Assembly (NCBI GenBank): GCA_016758965.1
Contig: JAEPRB010000377.1
Location: forward strand, 1 to 28,927
Source: Circinella minor
Taxonomy: Eukaryota > Mucoromycota > Mucoromycetes > Mucorales > Lichtheimiaceae
DNA: 28,927 nt
Direction: 5' to 3'
The notes beneath the pieces are model-generated. The model saw nothing but the letters and a program-made list of their open reading frames with translations, was not told the origin of the DNA and made no database searches. The position numbers and the translations under genes are program-made. This document shows, one piece after another, positions 1-12,298 of this stretch. Position 1 is the first letter of the stretch, and each line of letters opens with the position of its first letter.

Positions 1-129
1 ATTACTGATACGTAAGGAAACTAGTCGGCGGCTTATATTATTAGAATAGAGTTGAACGTGGATGCGTACGTATGTTGTTATTATTTATTGATATATAAGA
101 ATATTACATGTAGTTATCATAACGAAATA

Positions 130-130
<1 letters not shown>

Positions 131-166
<36 letters not shown>

Positions 167-198
167 TTTTATTTTTTTTTTTTTTTTTTATAAATTCC

Positions 199-235
<37 letters not shown>
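131..235. repeat. Interrupted poly-T tract of about 105 bp
   Basis: The + strand is almost pure T, broken only by a few A residues and by one ATAAATTCCCCC interruption near 189-200. It lies just upstream of the first recognisable NDC1 exon, so it is either inside an early NDC1 intron or in the promoter. An open frame through it would be essentially poly-Phe and is not a gene. Tract length is likely to be unreliable in any assembly. Confidence 0.9.
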
Positions 236-236
<1 letters not shown>

Positions 237-269
237 GTTTATAATTACAATTATTATTTTGATTAATAG

Positions 270-1600
270 AGATCCACCTTTTTCTCTTTTTATCTTGATC
301 TACGTTCTTAACTAATTTTATTATTATTATTATTATTATTGATAGTATGGAATTCAATTCCTTCAAGTAATGCTTCCGAATTCATGAACAAAGTATCTTC
401 AAGTGATACTTGGTTAACTATTATTTTTCATATCTTATCCGGTGTAGCCATTGTTCGATCCTATTTTCGAACACTTTGCGGTGATACATATAATACAAGT
501 CTATTTGTTCATCCTCATGGGTAAATTCTTTTTTTATTGGAGTTGTTTGGTGGATTGTTTAATAAAAACTTACATTGTTTATTTTAATTTAATTAGTGAT
601 AGATATGGACTTCGGCAACTTAATGAAGATAGTTTGTTTATTAATGTATTTGCCGGTACCTTGGGACTCTATTTTGCTGTTAAATATATCAAAGATAATA
701 ATAATGTCATGCATATTCCTTCTGTCCGGGTAAGATTATAATAATAATATATATACATATATTGATTGGATGATAATAATTAATATTTTATTTTATATAT
801 TAGCAACCACCTTCTATGGCACTCAAATTGAGTACTGCTACTGTAGTATTCGAAAGCATGAAATCTACAGCTTATGTATTTGGTTTTACATATATTGCTT
901 TTATGATCTTTGGTGGATTAGTATATCGAGTCGCTGCTGATCTTGCTACTTTTGCTAATTTTTTCGGCATGTTCCGCAGGTAAAAATATTTGTATAGTTG
1001 ATTTCATTTTCAATATATACTAACATAATTATATAGTATCTTGTATGCACCAGTAGTTCGTTTTAGTTGGTATGATTTGATTATGCTTACACGTATGTAC
1101 TTAGGTGGTTGTATTGCTATGATTTCCTGGAACATGGGCGATCGGGTACTAGATGTTTATTTTGCTGTGGTATGTTATATATTTTATTTTTTATTTTTTA
1201 TTTTTTTTATATGCATATACCTGTAATAATTGATAACTAATATATATATATATCTAGCAAGAAGTGATCACCAATGACTATAAGAATGCATATGAATGTT
1301 TGATTACTGGTTTAAAAGATGATAAAGATCCATTTGTGCAGGTATATATATAATAAGAAAAAGGAAAATGGGTTCATGATAGTAATTTATTTATTCTAGG
1401 CTACTGCATTTTCCGAACTTGCTGAAATTGCAACTAAACGACCAACAGGACGTATTGGGCTTTTCAATGATATGGGAACTAATAGTAACAATACCGCATG
1501 GATTCAAGTATCTCGAGAATGTATGAATGTTTTAAATACATTACGTAAGAACATTAGTATCGAATACACAGGTGTCAAACCAGGTAATTTTCATTTTTCT

Positions 1601-1649
<49 letters not shown>

Positions 1650-2565
1650 ATGTCAAAGCATCATAGTAATTTTTTCTTTATATATAGCCGTTGCATCAGC
1701 ACCAGTACGTAAAGAGGAAGTAGCACCGCCGAACCAAATTAAGTTAAACGATATGGATGTATTCTCCAAACCAAAAACAGATCCTATCATCTTGGATGAT
1801 CGTACCGGTTCACTTTTTACACCCTCATCAACGCATAATATTGGATCCACACGTTCCATCTTAACACCTCTTCAACAACAAGAGCAGCAACAACAAATGG
1901 TAGCACCTAAACATAAAATGTTCACATTATTACAAAATGCACAAAAATGGGTTGCACAAGTACCTTATGTACAAGAAATGTCAAAAGTCACTGCTGAACA
2001 AAAGATTCGTCAAATCTTTAGTAATTATCCTGTTCTTTTGTGGTCAACACAATGTAAGTTATATATTTATGTTTTGATTGAAATTATATGTATTTATACG
2101 TTACTAACAATACAAAAAAAAATCCTTAAATATTTTATAGCATTGGGAAGTTTGACAGCAGCATCTATTAATGAAGATCCTTTTGGATTAGTTCAACGTG
2201 ATATTGGTAAAGTGTTGGATACTTTATTAGCAAGTGTGATTGATATTGAACGCCTTGTACGTACACCACCTGCTTCATACAAGAACTTACCACATGGTTA
2301 TAGCGGAGATGTCATGTTGATGGAGCCAGAAATCGTGTTGTTAGGTAAAGTATTTATTATATACAAACAAAAAATAAAAAAAGGAAAAGAAAAGAAGCTT
2401 GAATATCAAAAATCTTTAACCTTCTATTTGTTTATTTATTTATATTTAGCATTACGAGAAGCTATCTACCAAATCGTAACATCATTCCGAGGATATACAG
2501 ATGAAATTCAAGTTTCAAAGCAATATGCCGAAAAATGGGAAAGCTTTGTAGAATTTAGAGAATAA
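270..2565 (+). CDS. NDC1: Nucleoporin NDC1 (Ndc1/Cut11 family), 5' partial
   Basis: NDC1 is a multi-pass membrane nucleoporin that anchors the nuclear pore complex in the pore membrane and, in yeasts, helps insert the spindle pole body. Exons read with consistent phase: about 270-303 (tentative), 346-520, 597-729, 804-979, 1037-1169, 1258-1341, 1400-1583, 1688-2053, 2141-2344, 2450-2565, giving roughly 535 residues. The N-terminal half has hydrophobic membrane segments (for example WLTIIFHILSGVAIV, LFINVFAGTLGLYFAV, AYVFGFTYIAFMIFGGLVY). The C-terminal half is soluble and ends in the family's typical block starting ALREAIYQIV and finishing KWESFVEFRE. A Q-rich linker lies near 1868-1896. The usual first two membrane helices are missing, so the start lies upstream or in exons I cannot place around the poly-T tract. 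AATAAA at 2568-2573 could be a polyadenylation signal. The family call is fairly secure; the first exon is not. Confidence 0.8.
1598..1650. repeat. (TA)n(TG)n microsatellite inside an NDC1 intron
   Basis: The intron 1584-1687 holds an uninterrupted TA dinucleotide run followed directly by a TG run. Exons on both sides join in phase, so the repeat is spliced out and does not affect the protein. Confidence 0.9.
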
Positions 2566-2972
2566 TTAATAAAAATAAAAATAAACTAATTGGAAGTTCC
2601 ATTTTTTTTTAAATAAGGATAAACATTTTAACCTTGATTAAAACAAAAGCTTATAGATTAAATAGATGGTTTGATTTTTATTTATTATTCACTTTACCAA
2701 ATATAATCATAGAGGACTTGGCATCGTTTTTTTTTGTTCCCAGTGAGAAAATTAAACATAAAATGACAACTTCGTTTCAAAAAAAAAGTTTGGACCCCAG
2801 AACTAATTTAAGAGAACTAGCCGAAGCGGGCTTTTTGAAGTAATTAACTGCATTAAGTTCCCAGTCAGACTTTAAGTAATGAACCCGACCAAAAAATAAG
2901 TTTTTGTTTCTCTTTTTTTTTTCTTTTAATATATTTTACGAAAAGGAAAACTCACACTCAAAAATATACATC
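2566..2972. other. Intergenic, NDC1 to EF-hand gene
   Basis: About 400 bp of AT-rich DNA between two genes on the same strand. It should hold the NDC1 3' end and the EF-hand promoter; T-rich runs near 2910-2930 precede the EF-hand ATG. A 26-codon open frame at 2764-2841 is too short and featureless to call. Nothing else is supportable. Confidence 0.6.
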
Positions 2973-3624
2973 ATGAATAAGAACATTACTCAAGAAGAAT
3001 TGAATAGTTTAAAGCAAGGTAAATGAACCCGCCGAGATTTTTCTTTTTCTTTTTTTTTTTTTATAGAGAAAAAAAAAGAAAAACGTCAAGTTGTTATACT
3101 TATTCGTTTTTCCCTTTCATGACAATATAGCTTTCTCTTTATATGATCGCGATAGTGATGGCGGTATTACTGTCAAAGAATTTGGTGACATTTTAAAAAG
3201 TCTTAACGTCAATGGTTCTACCGAAGAAATTGAGTCGATTGTTAAAGCAGTCGATAGTAATCGTGATGGTTGTATTGATTTCAATGAATTTGTGGTTGCC
3301 ATGACACGTCATTTACCTCCACCAACTCAACAACAACAAAAAGTAAAAGGCAACCCAAAACGATCAGAAACATTCCCTCCAGGAGGCAACAAGAATAAAC
3401 GATTTAGCTCACATGAAGATGATGAATTAAAACAGTGTTTCCATGCATTTGACAAGAATGGGGATGGGTTTATTAGTATTAATGAATTAGAAGAAGTGAT
3501 GAACAAGTTGGGGGAAAAATTGACACAACAAGAATTGAAGGATATGATGGATGATGCTGATACAAATCATGATGGTATGATTGATTTTAAAGAATTCAAG
3601 AGATTAATCCCTAATGCATTATAA
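2973..3624 (+). CDS. Calmodulin-like protein with four EF-hands
   Basis: A predicted cytosolic Ca2+ sensor. Two exons, 2973-3018 and 3131-3624, with an intron 3019-3130 (gtaaat..atag) that splits the Ala codon of the opening helix, which continues A-F-S-L-Y as in calmodulin. The product is 179 aa. All four 12-residue loops look able to bind Ca2+: DRDSDGGITVKE, DSNRDGCIDFNE, DKNGDGFISINE and DTNHDGMIDFKE, each with acidic residues at positions 1 and 12 and Gly at 6. The linker between the EF-hand pairs is long (about 40 residues) and Q/P/K-rich, unlike the short central helix of true calmodulin. It is therefore probably a calmodulin-like paralogue, not calmodulin itself. The start ATG is followed by a 15-codon exon with EEL-type spacing, as in calmodulin N-termini. 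Partner proteins cannot be predicted. Confidence 0.85.
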
Positions 3625-4187
3625 ATGATTTTTACTTCTCTCTTTTTTTTTTCCCTTGCTTCCCTTTGTAAATTAGTGTTCGTTACTTGATATTTTTATT
3701 ACTGTTGATAAATAAATTGTTGTAAAATTTAATTATTTATGCACAAATATTTGTTATGTTTAATAATGGGAGAAAATAAAAAGTGCTTGTGCACACGAGC
3801 ATTAATAATGTCCCTTAAATTGGATTGGTAATGACAATATTAATAGAATAAAAACATAAATAGACAACTTTATATATTTGAATATATTGATAATAATAAG
3901 GAAAATGGGTATCACAACTATAGAAATAATGAAAATAATAATATATAACTAATGTAAAATATAATTAAGAAACAAAGAAAAAGAAAAAGGCGTATATAAA
4001 CATCTATATATGAAATTGAAAAAGTAAAGAAATTACAATATTTAAAGAAAAGGGGTGGTTTTTCTATTATTTTTTTTTTTTTTTTTTTTTTGGTTTTTGA
4101 TTTTTCTTTCTTCTTAATAGAGAAGTTGTATGTTGAGAAAAGGATTCTACATGTAAAAAAAAAATAAAATAAAATAGGGAAAGCTCT
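3625..4187. other. Convergent 3' intergenic region with AATAAA signal
   Basis: This separates the + strand EF-hand gene from the - strand RasGEF, so it should carry both 3' UTRs. AATAAA at 3711-3716, about 90 nt past the EF-hand stop, is a good candidate polyadenylation signal. A poly-T run lies at about 4070-4091. No gene is visible. Confidence 0.6.
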
Positions 4188-7100
4188 TTAAGGCTCAATA
4201 TCATGACTTAATTTTCGAATCTTTTCAGTATCTACTACTGATTTAAGATCAAGACATAATCGGAAAAGTTCTGGTTCCGGGGTAAATGGGTATCTTCGAG
4301 CCAAATTTTGGAAAGTCAACACACGTTTAATAACAGTTGCGGTAATTCGATGTTTACGGAAATTCACCAAAGGTTGTTGTAACATTAAAGAATCGCATGT
4401 TGTTTTGTTCGTTTTCACAGGTTCAATATAAGGTGGTAATTCTGAATTAAAGACAAGGTCGGAAAGATAAATACCCAAAAATGGAATACAACCTCCTGCA
4501 TCAGTTGTAATATCATGATTTTGTGGCGGTGGTGGTAATCCTTGTTGTCCAGTTGTTGGATGATTATTGCTACCATCACCGAATTCCTCCGCTACTTTGG
4601 TCATACTATCTCGAATATTTTTCCAATTTTTCATAGGAGATGTGAATGCAGAAAGTTGATCTAAAAGACGCATATCAGTTGCTCCTACTTGTGCCCAAGT
4701 TGAATGTAAACGAGAAACGGCAGGTGATTGAAGACCCAAAAGGATTTGTAAAAGAGTGGCAAAGTTGGCATAAGTCTTGCATTGCTATACACATTATAAA
4801 TAATGTTTGTTATGTTTTTTAGTAAATTATCCAATTCATCATTCATTCTCTATTCAAAAAAGAAAGAGAAAAAAAAATAGAAGGGAAATTTTTTTTAATA
4901 TTTACCTGTGCCAATCGAATAAACCGACGAATCACTTCTACACGTTCTTGAAGTGTTTCTGTAGTTACAATTTCAGAGACTACCCATTGACAAGCAGCAT
5001 TAAATCGTTGAATTAATCTTTGCACACCACCTGATCCTGTAATACCATCACGCCATCGACAATCCACCAATTCTTCCCATTCAACACCGAACAATACTTG
5101 GCGCTCAATCAAACAAAGTTGTTGAGCTAATTTGTTCGCAGGATATAAAAGAATAAAACTCTTTTGTCGTTCCATGATTGGCGATACTGGTTTTGGGAGT
5201 GACAAAGGTGCTTCAGCAACTGTTGTTATTGTTGGTGTTGCTGTTACCGCTGCAGAGGAGGCTGATACAGGAGATGTAGGTGATGAAATTGCATGTTCTT
5301 GATTTTCTTCTTCTTTTTTAGCAGCAGCTGAAAATTCACCAAGACGATCCGGTTCAACAATTAAAGACATAGTTCGAATATGTTTGGGTATATAGGATGA
5401 TAATGATAATCCTCGATTCAATCCAGCATTTGATCCTCGTTTCTTGTTGTTGTTCATGTTTAATTTTCCAACCACGACTTGAACGTCATTGTTATCATCA
5501 TCATCGCTACTATCGCTACTATCACCATCATCAAGTTCTTGGATATTAACAGCAGCATCAGATTCAAAACCAAAAGGTTGAGAACCTACCAAATGACTTA
5601 GATAAATGGGACCATGGGCAGGACGTTTAAAGAACCCATCTGTTGTATGATTTTCAATGGTGCTACTACTTCGACGTAATTCAACATTTGGAATATCATC
5701 ATCGTCATCGTCACGCAGTTCAGCGGCAATACGACCCACAGTAGTGGAAGGTGATTGCATTCGGTTGGATGTGCTGTTATTAGGTGTTGTTGGTGTAGAT
5801 ACTTCAACATTACTACCACTACTATGAGAAGTAGAATCTAGAGCTGGAGCACGAATTACAAGGGTATCATCCATAGCTACTTCGAGCTTACTACTACATT
5901 CTTCTTGAGATAAAATAAATGGTTCCGGTCCTGTTGCTGTTGCTGGAGGAGTAGTAATAGCGGGGATGGTGGTATTGATTTTTTGATGAAATGAGCTAGT
6001 AAACGATGCTTTTTTCTTTAAGATATTACGAGTAGTTGAAGGTACTGGTGGCTGGTCTGTTGATGGTGTTGATGATGCCGCTTGGTCAGTGGCTTGCTGT
6101 TGCTTGAAAATTTTAGATAATTTTTTTGATAAACGTCGTTTATGACCTTGATTTTGTTTCCCTGATGGTTCTGGGGAAGGTGCTGCCATAGTATCATAGG
6201 GTAAAGCTTCAAAACTCTGTTTACCAGCTGCCATCATCATAACAATACGTTTATTAGGTGTAGTTGTTTGTGTTGCTTGTTGTTGTAGTTGTTGTTGCTG
6301 GTTAAGTTTGAAACTGAGTGCTGTTGCTGCAGCAGATGCAGCTTCTAAATCAGTTGCTGGTGGCAAAGGTGGTAATTCTGGAACAATGCTGTTACCACCA
6401 TTGTTATTGCTAGTATTGTTGGTGTTATTATTACTACTATCTGCTGATTGAAGACGAGGTGTACTAACAACTGAGGAAGAAACACTACTTGAAGCTTGTG
6501 ATGATACATCACGTAAATTCTTTTCACTTTTTCTTCGTTCAATACTTTTTCGTGAAAGTTTACGAGCTAAACCAATAGAGGGTGTTTGATTTTGTTGCTG
6601 TTGTTGATCAGCTTCTTTGTTGTTTTGGCTGCTTTTGTTGTATGTTGGGTTTTCTTCAGGAGATGCTTTGCACCATTTACTGGAAGGAATACGCCGAATA
6701 TGTCGATCGATATCAGGTGTGTTCATATCATGCATGATAGTAGCAGGAATATATTTTTTGACTTTTGTTGTATTATTTTCTTGAGGTTGGGCTTTTAACA
6801 TAGCAGCATGCGTCATGGCAGCAATATATTCAGCTGGTAACTGAGGACGTTTGCTGTTATTAGCTTGTTTCTTTTCACCAATACTTGAAACTGTAGGACT
6901 ACTGAGCATAAAATCCGAAGTTGATGATAAGAATCCATCTTGTGATGTTGCTTGATTAACCAAACTAGGCAAGTCACTACTTTCAGTAGTTAACATACTA
7001 CTTGTAGTAAAAAATTCGGCACGAAGTCGTTCTTCTTCTTCTTCACGTCGTCGTCGTTCATATTGTAATTTAGACATAACTTGATCTTCACTACTCCAAT

Positions 7101-9744
7101 CACTTGTTGATTCATTGGTAACACTATACTGATTATCTTGTTCTTGGTGATCATCAAGATCTTCAGGAGTGGCTAGAGAATTACCAGGGCTCAAATCACT
7201 ATCAAGAGAAGCATTATCATCACCTAATACACTATTACGTAAACCGTCCAATAATGGATTAGCCTGAGAAGCACTACTTTCGACCCATGTAGATTTATCC
7301 ATTATTTCAAGATCTGTAGGAGACTTGATGTTATTATTGTTACGTGCTTGCTGTTGTTGAGATGGACCATAATGGACTGTCTTGAGATTGCGTACCACCT
7401 TTTTTAACCCACGTACAATTCGTTGATCTCTTGGTGATTGTTGAACCAATGTATATTGTGGTAATGAATTAAGAAATGTTGTAAGTATAATACGTAATTC
7501 TCGACATGGTATGAAATCATGAATAAAATAATTCAATAACCAATGACGCATTACAACAAACGTTCTATTAATAATAAATAAAGTATAATTATAGTTGCAT
7601 AAGTATTTGTTTTTTTTTTTCAGTTTCAAGGGGAGCGCCTCCCGCCCCTGGAGCGAAAAAAAAAGTTTAATTTTCTGTAAGCATGAACTTTACCTAATTC
7701 GGACAACCCGACGATCGTCTCGGTCACTTTCTAACGCCCATCTGAAACGAAGAATCAATAATTTACAGAGTTGTGTTGGAGAAATAAATGTTCGATAAGT
7801 TAAGAAAAAATCAGTCATTAAAGTATAATCTATTATTACATCAAAAAAAAAAATCATGTCATAGAGAATTTTTTTTTGTTGTGAAAAAGAAAAAAAAAAC
7901 GTGATAAGTATCCCGATTAATAAGAGCTTTCTTTTTTATTTTTACAAATTTGTATAATAATTTTGTGTACATTAAAAAAAAACTTACCTAAACTATTGGT
8001 TAATTTTTCAACTAATTTTTCAACAGATGCAGCTTCAATGACACGTCGAGGTGCTACTACTGAAGGTGCTGGTGGTAAAGTAGATCGTAATTCTTCATCA
8101 GAAACACGATGCTTCATAGTAAAACTGGCTCGTTTTAATAAACGTGGCGTACTGCGACCACTATTATTATTGTTGTTATTATTTGAATTCGTTGAAGAAT
8201 AAGAAGCATGAGCGTCATCAAGACGTAATCGTGGTCGTATTTTGGTTGGTAAACTTTTTTGACGACTAAGACGATTAATACCATCTGCAAATAATGATTG
8301 TGCAGACATACGAGCTGAATTGACAAGATTGGATCTACGTTTTCCAGTACTACCACCATGAGTAACATTATTATAACTGACATTAGTACCATTATTATTA
8401 TTGTTACTATTGTTTCCACCGTTATTATTTCCGTTGTTGTTACTATTATGTGCTGTTGCATTCGTTGAAAATCCTTGAATAGAAGGTGTCGATGGTTTCT
8501 TATTGTTGTTATTATTAGCGGCAATTGTTGATCCTGAAGAAATAATTGATTCTTGATCATTTAAAGTGGTTGGAGATGATGCCATGGATGATTCATCAAA
8601 AGTTGGGTCTGGTCCCCATACAATAATTCGTTCATCATCATCTGATTTTAACATGTCAAAAATAGCTGGTGGATATCCAATAAATAATTTGGGTGGATAA
8701 ACAACATGATTTCCTCCTCCTACGTGGACTTGATGTTCTTGTTCTTCTTGTTGTTGATTTTCACCTATTACTACATCATCTAATAACACTATAGATGAAT
8801 GAACTGAAGATTCTGTCATGGTATGGTCTAAATGTGGAGAAAAAGAATGAAGCATAACAGAAGAAGGACTTGCTGGAAACATTAAATCCATACCATGTTC
8901 ATCTTCAATCAAAAAGTCATTGAATTTACTGACATTAGGAATATCTGGTAATGGTTTAAATGCTGCAGCTGTTGCTCCTGATGATGATGCTGATGATGAC
9001 GTTGTCGTTGAGTTATTAATTTTAAGTGGTGGTAACGGCGGTGGTGGTGATGATGCTGATGATGATGATGATGCTCCTGGTACTGGTTTTCTAGTAATAG
9101 CATGTTGTTTTTTAGGTGGTGGAGGTGGAGGAGAAAGAAGTAATGTATTATGTTGTTGTCTATTATTGTTATCTGCATTGACCTGCAATGCATTATTTTT
9201 TTTCTTTTTCAAAATTTCTTCTTGTTGTTGTTTCTTTGCTGCCATCTCTTGATGTTGTCGCACAAGTCGTTCCCAGAATGTATTGGACTCAGAATATTCT
9301 TTTACACCAAAAACAGTTGCAAGGGCTGCGCGTTCACGACCGCCTTCAGTGGCTTCCAAGCTGGGTGGTACAACGGAATTACAACGTGAATGATGATTCT
9401 GGCCTTCAGGCATCGCAATGGCTGTTTCTTGTGGAAGTATTACTTTATCTCCGTTTGGTTCAACTACAATTACAGTTTCTTCAAGTATATCTGCTGTAAA
9501 AATATCAGCAGAATCTTTTGTTGTCCTTTTTTTTTTTGATTAAAATGTGACATAATAAAAAAAAAAAAAAAGAGAAAAGTTGATTAATAAAGTGAATTGA
9601 TTATGTATATATAGAACGCGTATAAAAAGAAACTTACTGTTGTTGTTGTTGTGATGATGTTGTTGTTGAATTATTATTATTATTTGAATGACTTGTCCAA
9701 GGAGAATGATGAATAATCAAAGGGGTTGCTTGTGTAGTAGTCAT
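4188..9744 (-). CDS. Ras guanine-nucleotide exchange factor (RasGEF_N + CDC25-type RasGEF), 1,678 aa
   Basis: Promotes GDP release from a Ras-family GTPase. Five exons on the minus strand join in phase without a stop: 9744-9638, 9525-7988, 7829-7694, 7564-4906, 4784-4188. Residues 1 to about 530 are low complexity (poly-Q, poly-N, poly-S, proline runs). The RasGEF_N domain spans about 535-680 and is cut by two introns; it includes FFLTYRTFISP and RFRWALESDRDD. A long acidic/Q/S-rich linker follows. The catalytic CDC25 domain occupies about 1395-1670: LAQQLCLIERQVLF, RFNAACQWVVSEIV, LLQILLGLQSPAVSRL and CIPFLGIYLSDLVF match the family's conserved blocks, with an extra stretch of about 25 residues before CIPFLG. 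The protein ends just after the domain. The start was chosen as the first in-frame ATG before the Q/N tract, after an A-rich leader. Which Ras it serves, or whether it is closer to Lte1-like or other fungal GEFs, is not decidable here. Confidence 0.9.
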
Positions 9745-11499
9745 TATAAAAAAAAATATTAAGAATATATATAAAAATTATGAAAAAAAAATAATTAAAT
9801 TGGGTATAAAGAAATTGATAAAAGTAAAAGAAAGAAAGGGAAAGAAAAAAAAAGGTTTTGTTTTTTTCGTGATATGATTTTTTTTTCTTTTACTGTCTGG
9901 ACCATCTTTTCTTCAACCCTTCCCTCTTCTCCCCTCCCCCCCTTTTTTTTCATTCCGAAGTAGTATGTGTTGTGGCATTATAATCACATATATATTTCTT
10001 TTCCTTGGAGCGGTATTATGTAGCACCATAAGACTTGCTGTCTATAGGCCTTATATAGAAAGATCCCGAACACCGCGAGTATTTAACTATCAATCAGGGG
10101 AGACAAAAAAAAAATGCTATGAGCTCCGCCGTGGTATAATAAGGATCGATTCGCAAGAGAAGTAAGCGTGTTGGCCAAGTGTAATACAAAAAGCAAGTTA
10201 AGTTACAACGTGTACCGTGTATCACTTTAATGGGCGTTTTTTTTTCAACGCTTTATGACCCAACCTGTCTAATCATAAACAATTTCTATTGTTTTACAAT
10301 AATAATAAAAAAGAGGCAATTTTTTCTTTTTTATTTTGACATAATAATAGTGTTGATTGTTATAAAAAGGAAAAAAAAAGGTTTATATTAATAGTCTGTC
10401 ATATTAAATATGAAACGATCATTATATTATTGACAGATTATTATTATACAACAATAAGCAATAACAGCCAAGAATAAAAAAAAAAACAAAAAACCAAAAG
10501 ATAATTTGTTACACTGAAAGCCATAGTTTTTGTACTCACATGTTTGTACAACGAATTCAAAATCTAAAGGGATTTTCCAACTTACTCCTAACTAGCCCTT
10601 TCTTTTTTCAATAAGATTTTCTTTAAAATTGACCCGGTCCATCATAACACATAATACATATAAACATATAAGTATTTCAAAATTATAATAGGATTTTACT
10701 TTCTTCCCAATTCATTTTTAATAATAATAAAAATAGTCTTTCATTTCCCTTCTTTTTTTTCCCTTGATTATTGTAAAAAAAAATATACTACTGAAGGCTT
10801 TATAATCAAAGTTTAAACAAGTTTTTTTTTTTTAGTTGTTGTTACTGATTATGTACTACCATGTAGCACAAAGACACGATCTCAATCAAACAATTTATAA
10901 AAATTTCCTTCTTTCCATCAACCTCCCCCCCCCCAAAAAAAAATGAAAAAGAAAAACAACAACTCATTATTCAATAATAGAAAGATGATACTTTTTCTTT
11001 CTCTCTCTGTTTGATGTAAATTACCAATTTACCTTTTTTTAAAATCTTGTGGTTGCATGCCACACAAAATCTATTGTTGTTGTTTTTTTTTCTCTCCCCG
11101 CAGGTGAAATCACCAAAGTTTCTTTCCTTTCCCTCTTCTCATCGTATTCTTTTTACATATAAAGATATATTTGATGTTTATCTTTCTTTATAATACACAG
11201 TTTTCTTTATTTGGTTTAATAAAAAGAAGATCCGATAACTCAATTTTTTTTTATAAAGACTGGCTTCATCGGAAGGAATAAAAAATGAAATCCCTTATAT
11301 AGCTTATTGTTATTCAGATGTTAAATTTTTTATTTTTCTTTTTAGTCAAACCAAACTGTCATTTTGATGTGTCAGCAGTTTTTTCTTTTTGATATTTGTC
11401 TTTTCTTAAAAATAGAGTTCATCTGATTACTGTTTATTATTATTAAATAATAAAAAAAGAAAAAGTCTTGTGATAATTTTATGATAATGAATGATACCA

Positions 11500-11537
<38 letters not shown>

Positions 11538-12298
11538 ATGGTTCATTTGTTGTCATGGAGATCCTAAGAGTTAAAGCTGTTGATTAGCGTATTTCCATTT
11601 TTGATCATGCCGAAAATAAATAAATAATAATAATGCTTTTTCTTTCTTTGTTTATCTATAAACAATTGCACATCTATTACGTAGTTCAAGTACAAGAATT
11701 AAAGTTTACTACTTATTATTATAATTGATTGTTCATTAATAAATAATTTGATCGGAAATAGTTGAATAACTTATATATATCATATATCTTTCCGCTAATT
11801 TATAAAAAATAAATTGTCATAATAATTAAGATATAATGATATTATTAATTGATTGAGGGAAAAAAAAGACAGAAGATGTGTACAAAGCCCACGCGATTTT
11901 AATAGTGTAGTATGTATAAAATGTTTTGGATAATCGTTTTTTTTTTGTACAACTTGCTACGAAAGTGGGTTACCTAGGTAATTTCTATTTTTTATTTTAA
12001 TCCGTTTCCGAGTAATAAAAATAATGCTTCCTTCTTTAGTCCCTCACCCTCCGAAGATAATAATATTGAACAACATAATACAAATAAAATACTGTCAAAG
12101 ATAAGTATAAACCCAAACTGATATATATATATATATATGTGTGTAAATGGAAAAGGTACATTCTATACACAAATATCTAATTCTATTTTGAGAGTCTAGA
12201 TTTTAAAAAAGAAAAGGTATAGATAGAACTCAACAATTGTTAAAATAACATGTGGATATTGAAAGAAAATAATATATATATATATTTTTAATAATAAA
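9745..12298. other. 2.5 kb AT-rich intergenic region
   Basis: Upstream of the RasGEF start and downstream of the OST3/6-like gene. It contains many A/T homopolymers, a C/T-rich stretch near 9910-9950, a C9/A9 junction near 10925-10942, a (TTA)n microsatellite at about 11500-11536 and a (TA)n run at about 12121-12138. An island of more mixed composition lies at about 9965-10200 but shows no recognisable protein or RNA. I see no supportable gene on either strand. Confidence 0.6.
11500..11536. repeat. (TTA)n microsatellite
   Basis: A near-perfect run of about twelve TTA/ATT units in intergenic DNA between the RasGEF and OST3/6-like genes. It has no coding context. Confidence 0.9.

Noticed and set aside
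52..315. 87-codon + strand open frame of mostly Phe
   Set aside because: It is a translation of the poly-T tract; the same is true of the poly-Lys frame on the other strand. No protein signature.
7917..7987. Continuation of the RasGEF second exon past 7988
   Set aside because: It reads through a clear gtaagt donor into intron sequence; splicing to 7829 restores the RasGEF_N domain.
5598..9499. Several 60-140-codon open frames overlapping the RasGEF on both strands
   Set aside because: They are shadow frames of CAA/AAT/TCA repeats, rich in His, Leu or Val runs, with no domain.
9965..10165. 66-codon open frame in the mixed-composition island upstream of RasGEF
   Set aside because: No recognisable domain, no conserved motif, no supporting splice or promoter context; kept only as a note on the intergenic region.
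10144..10181. tRNA-like boxes (GATCGATTC and TTGGCCAAGTG)
   Set aside because: The B-box-like element lies before the A-box-like one and no acceptor or T-arm pairing can be formed, so this is not a tRNA gene.
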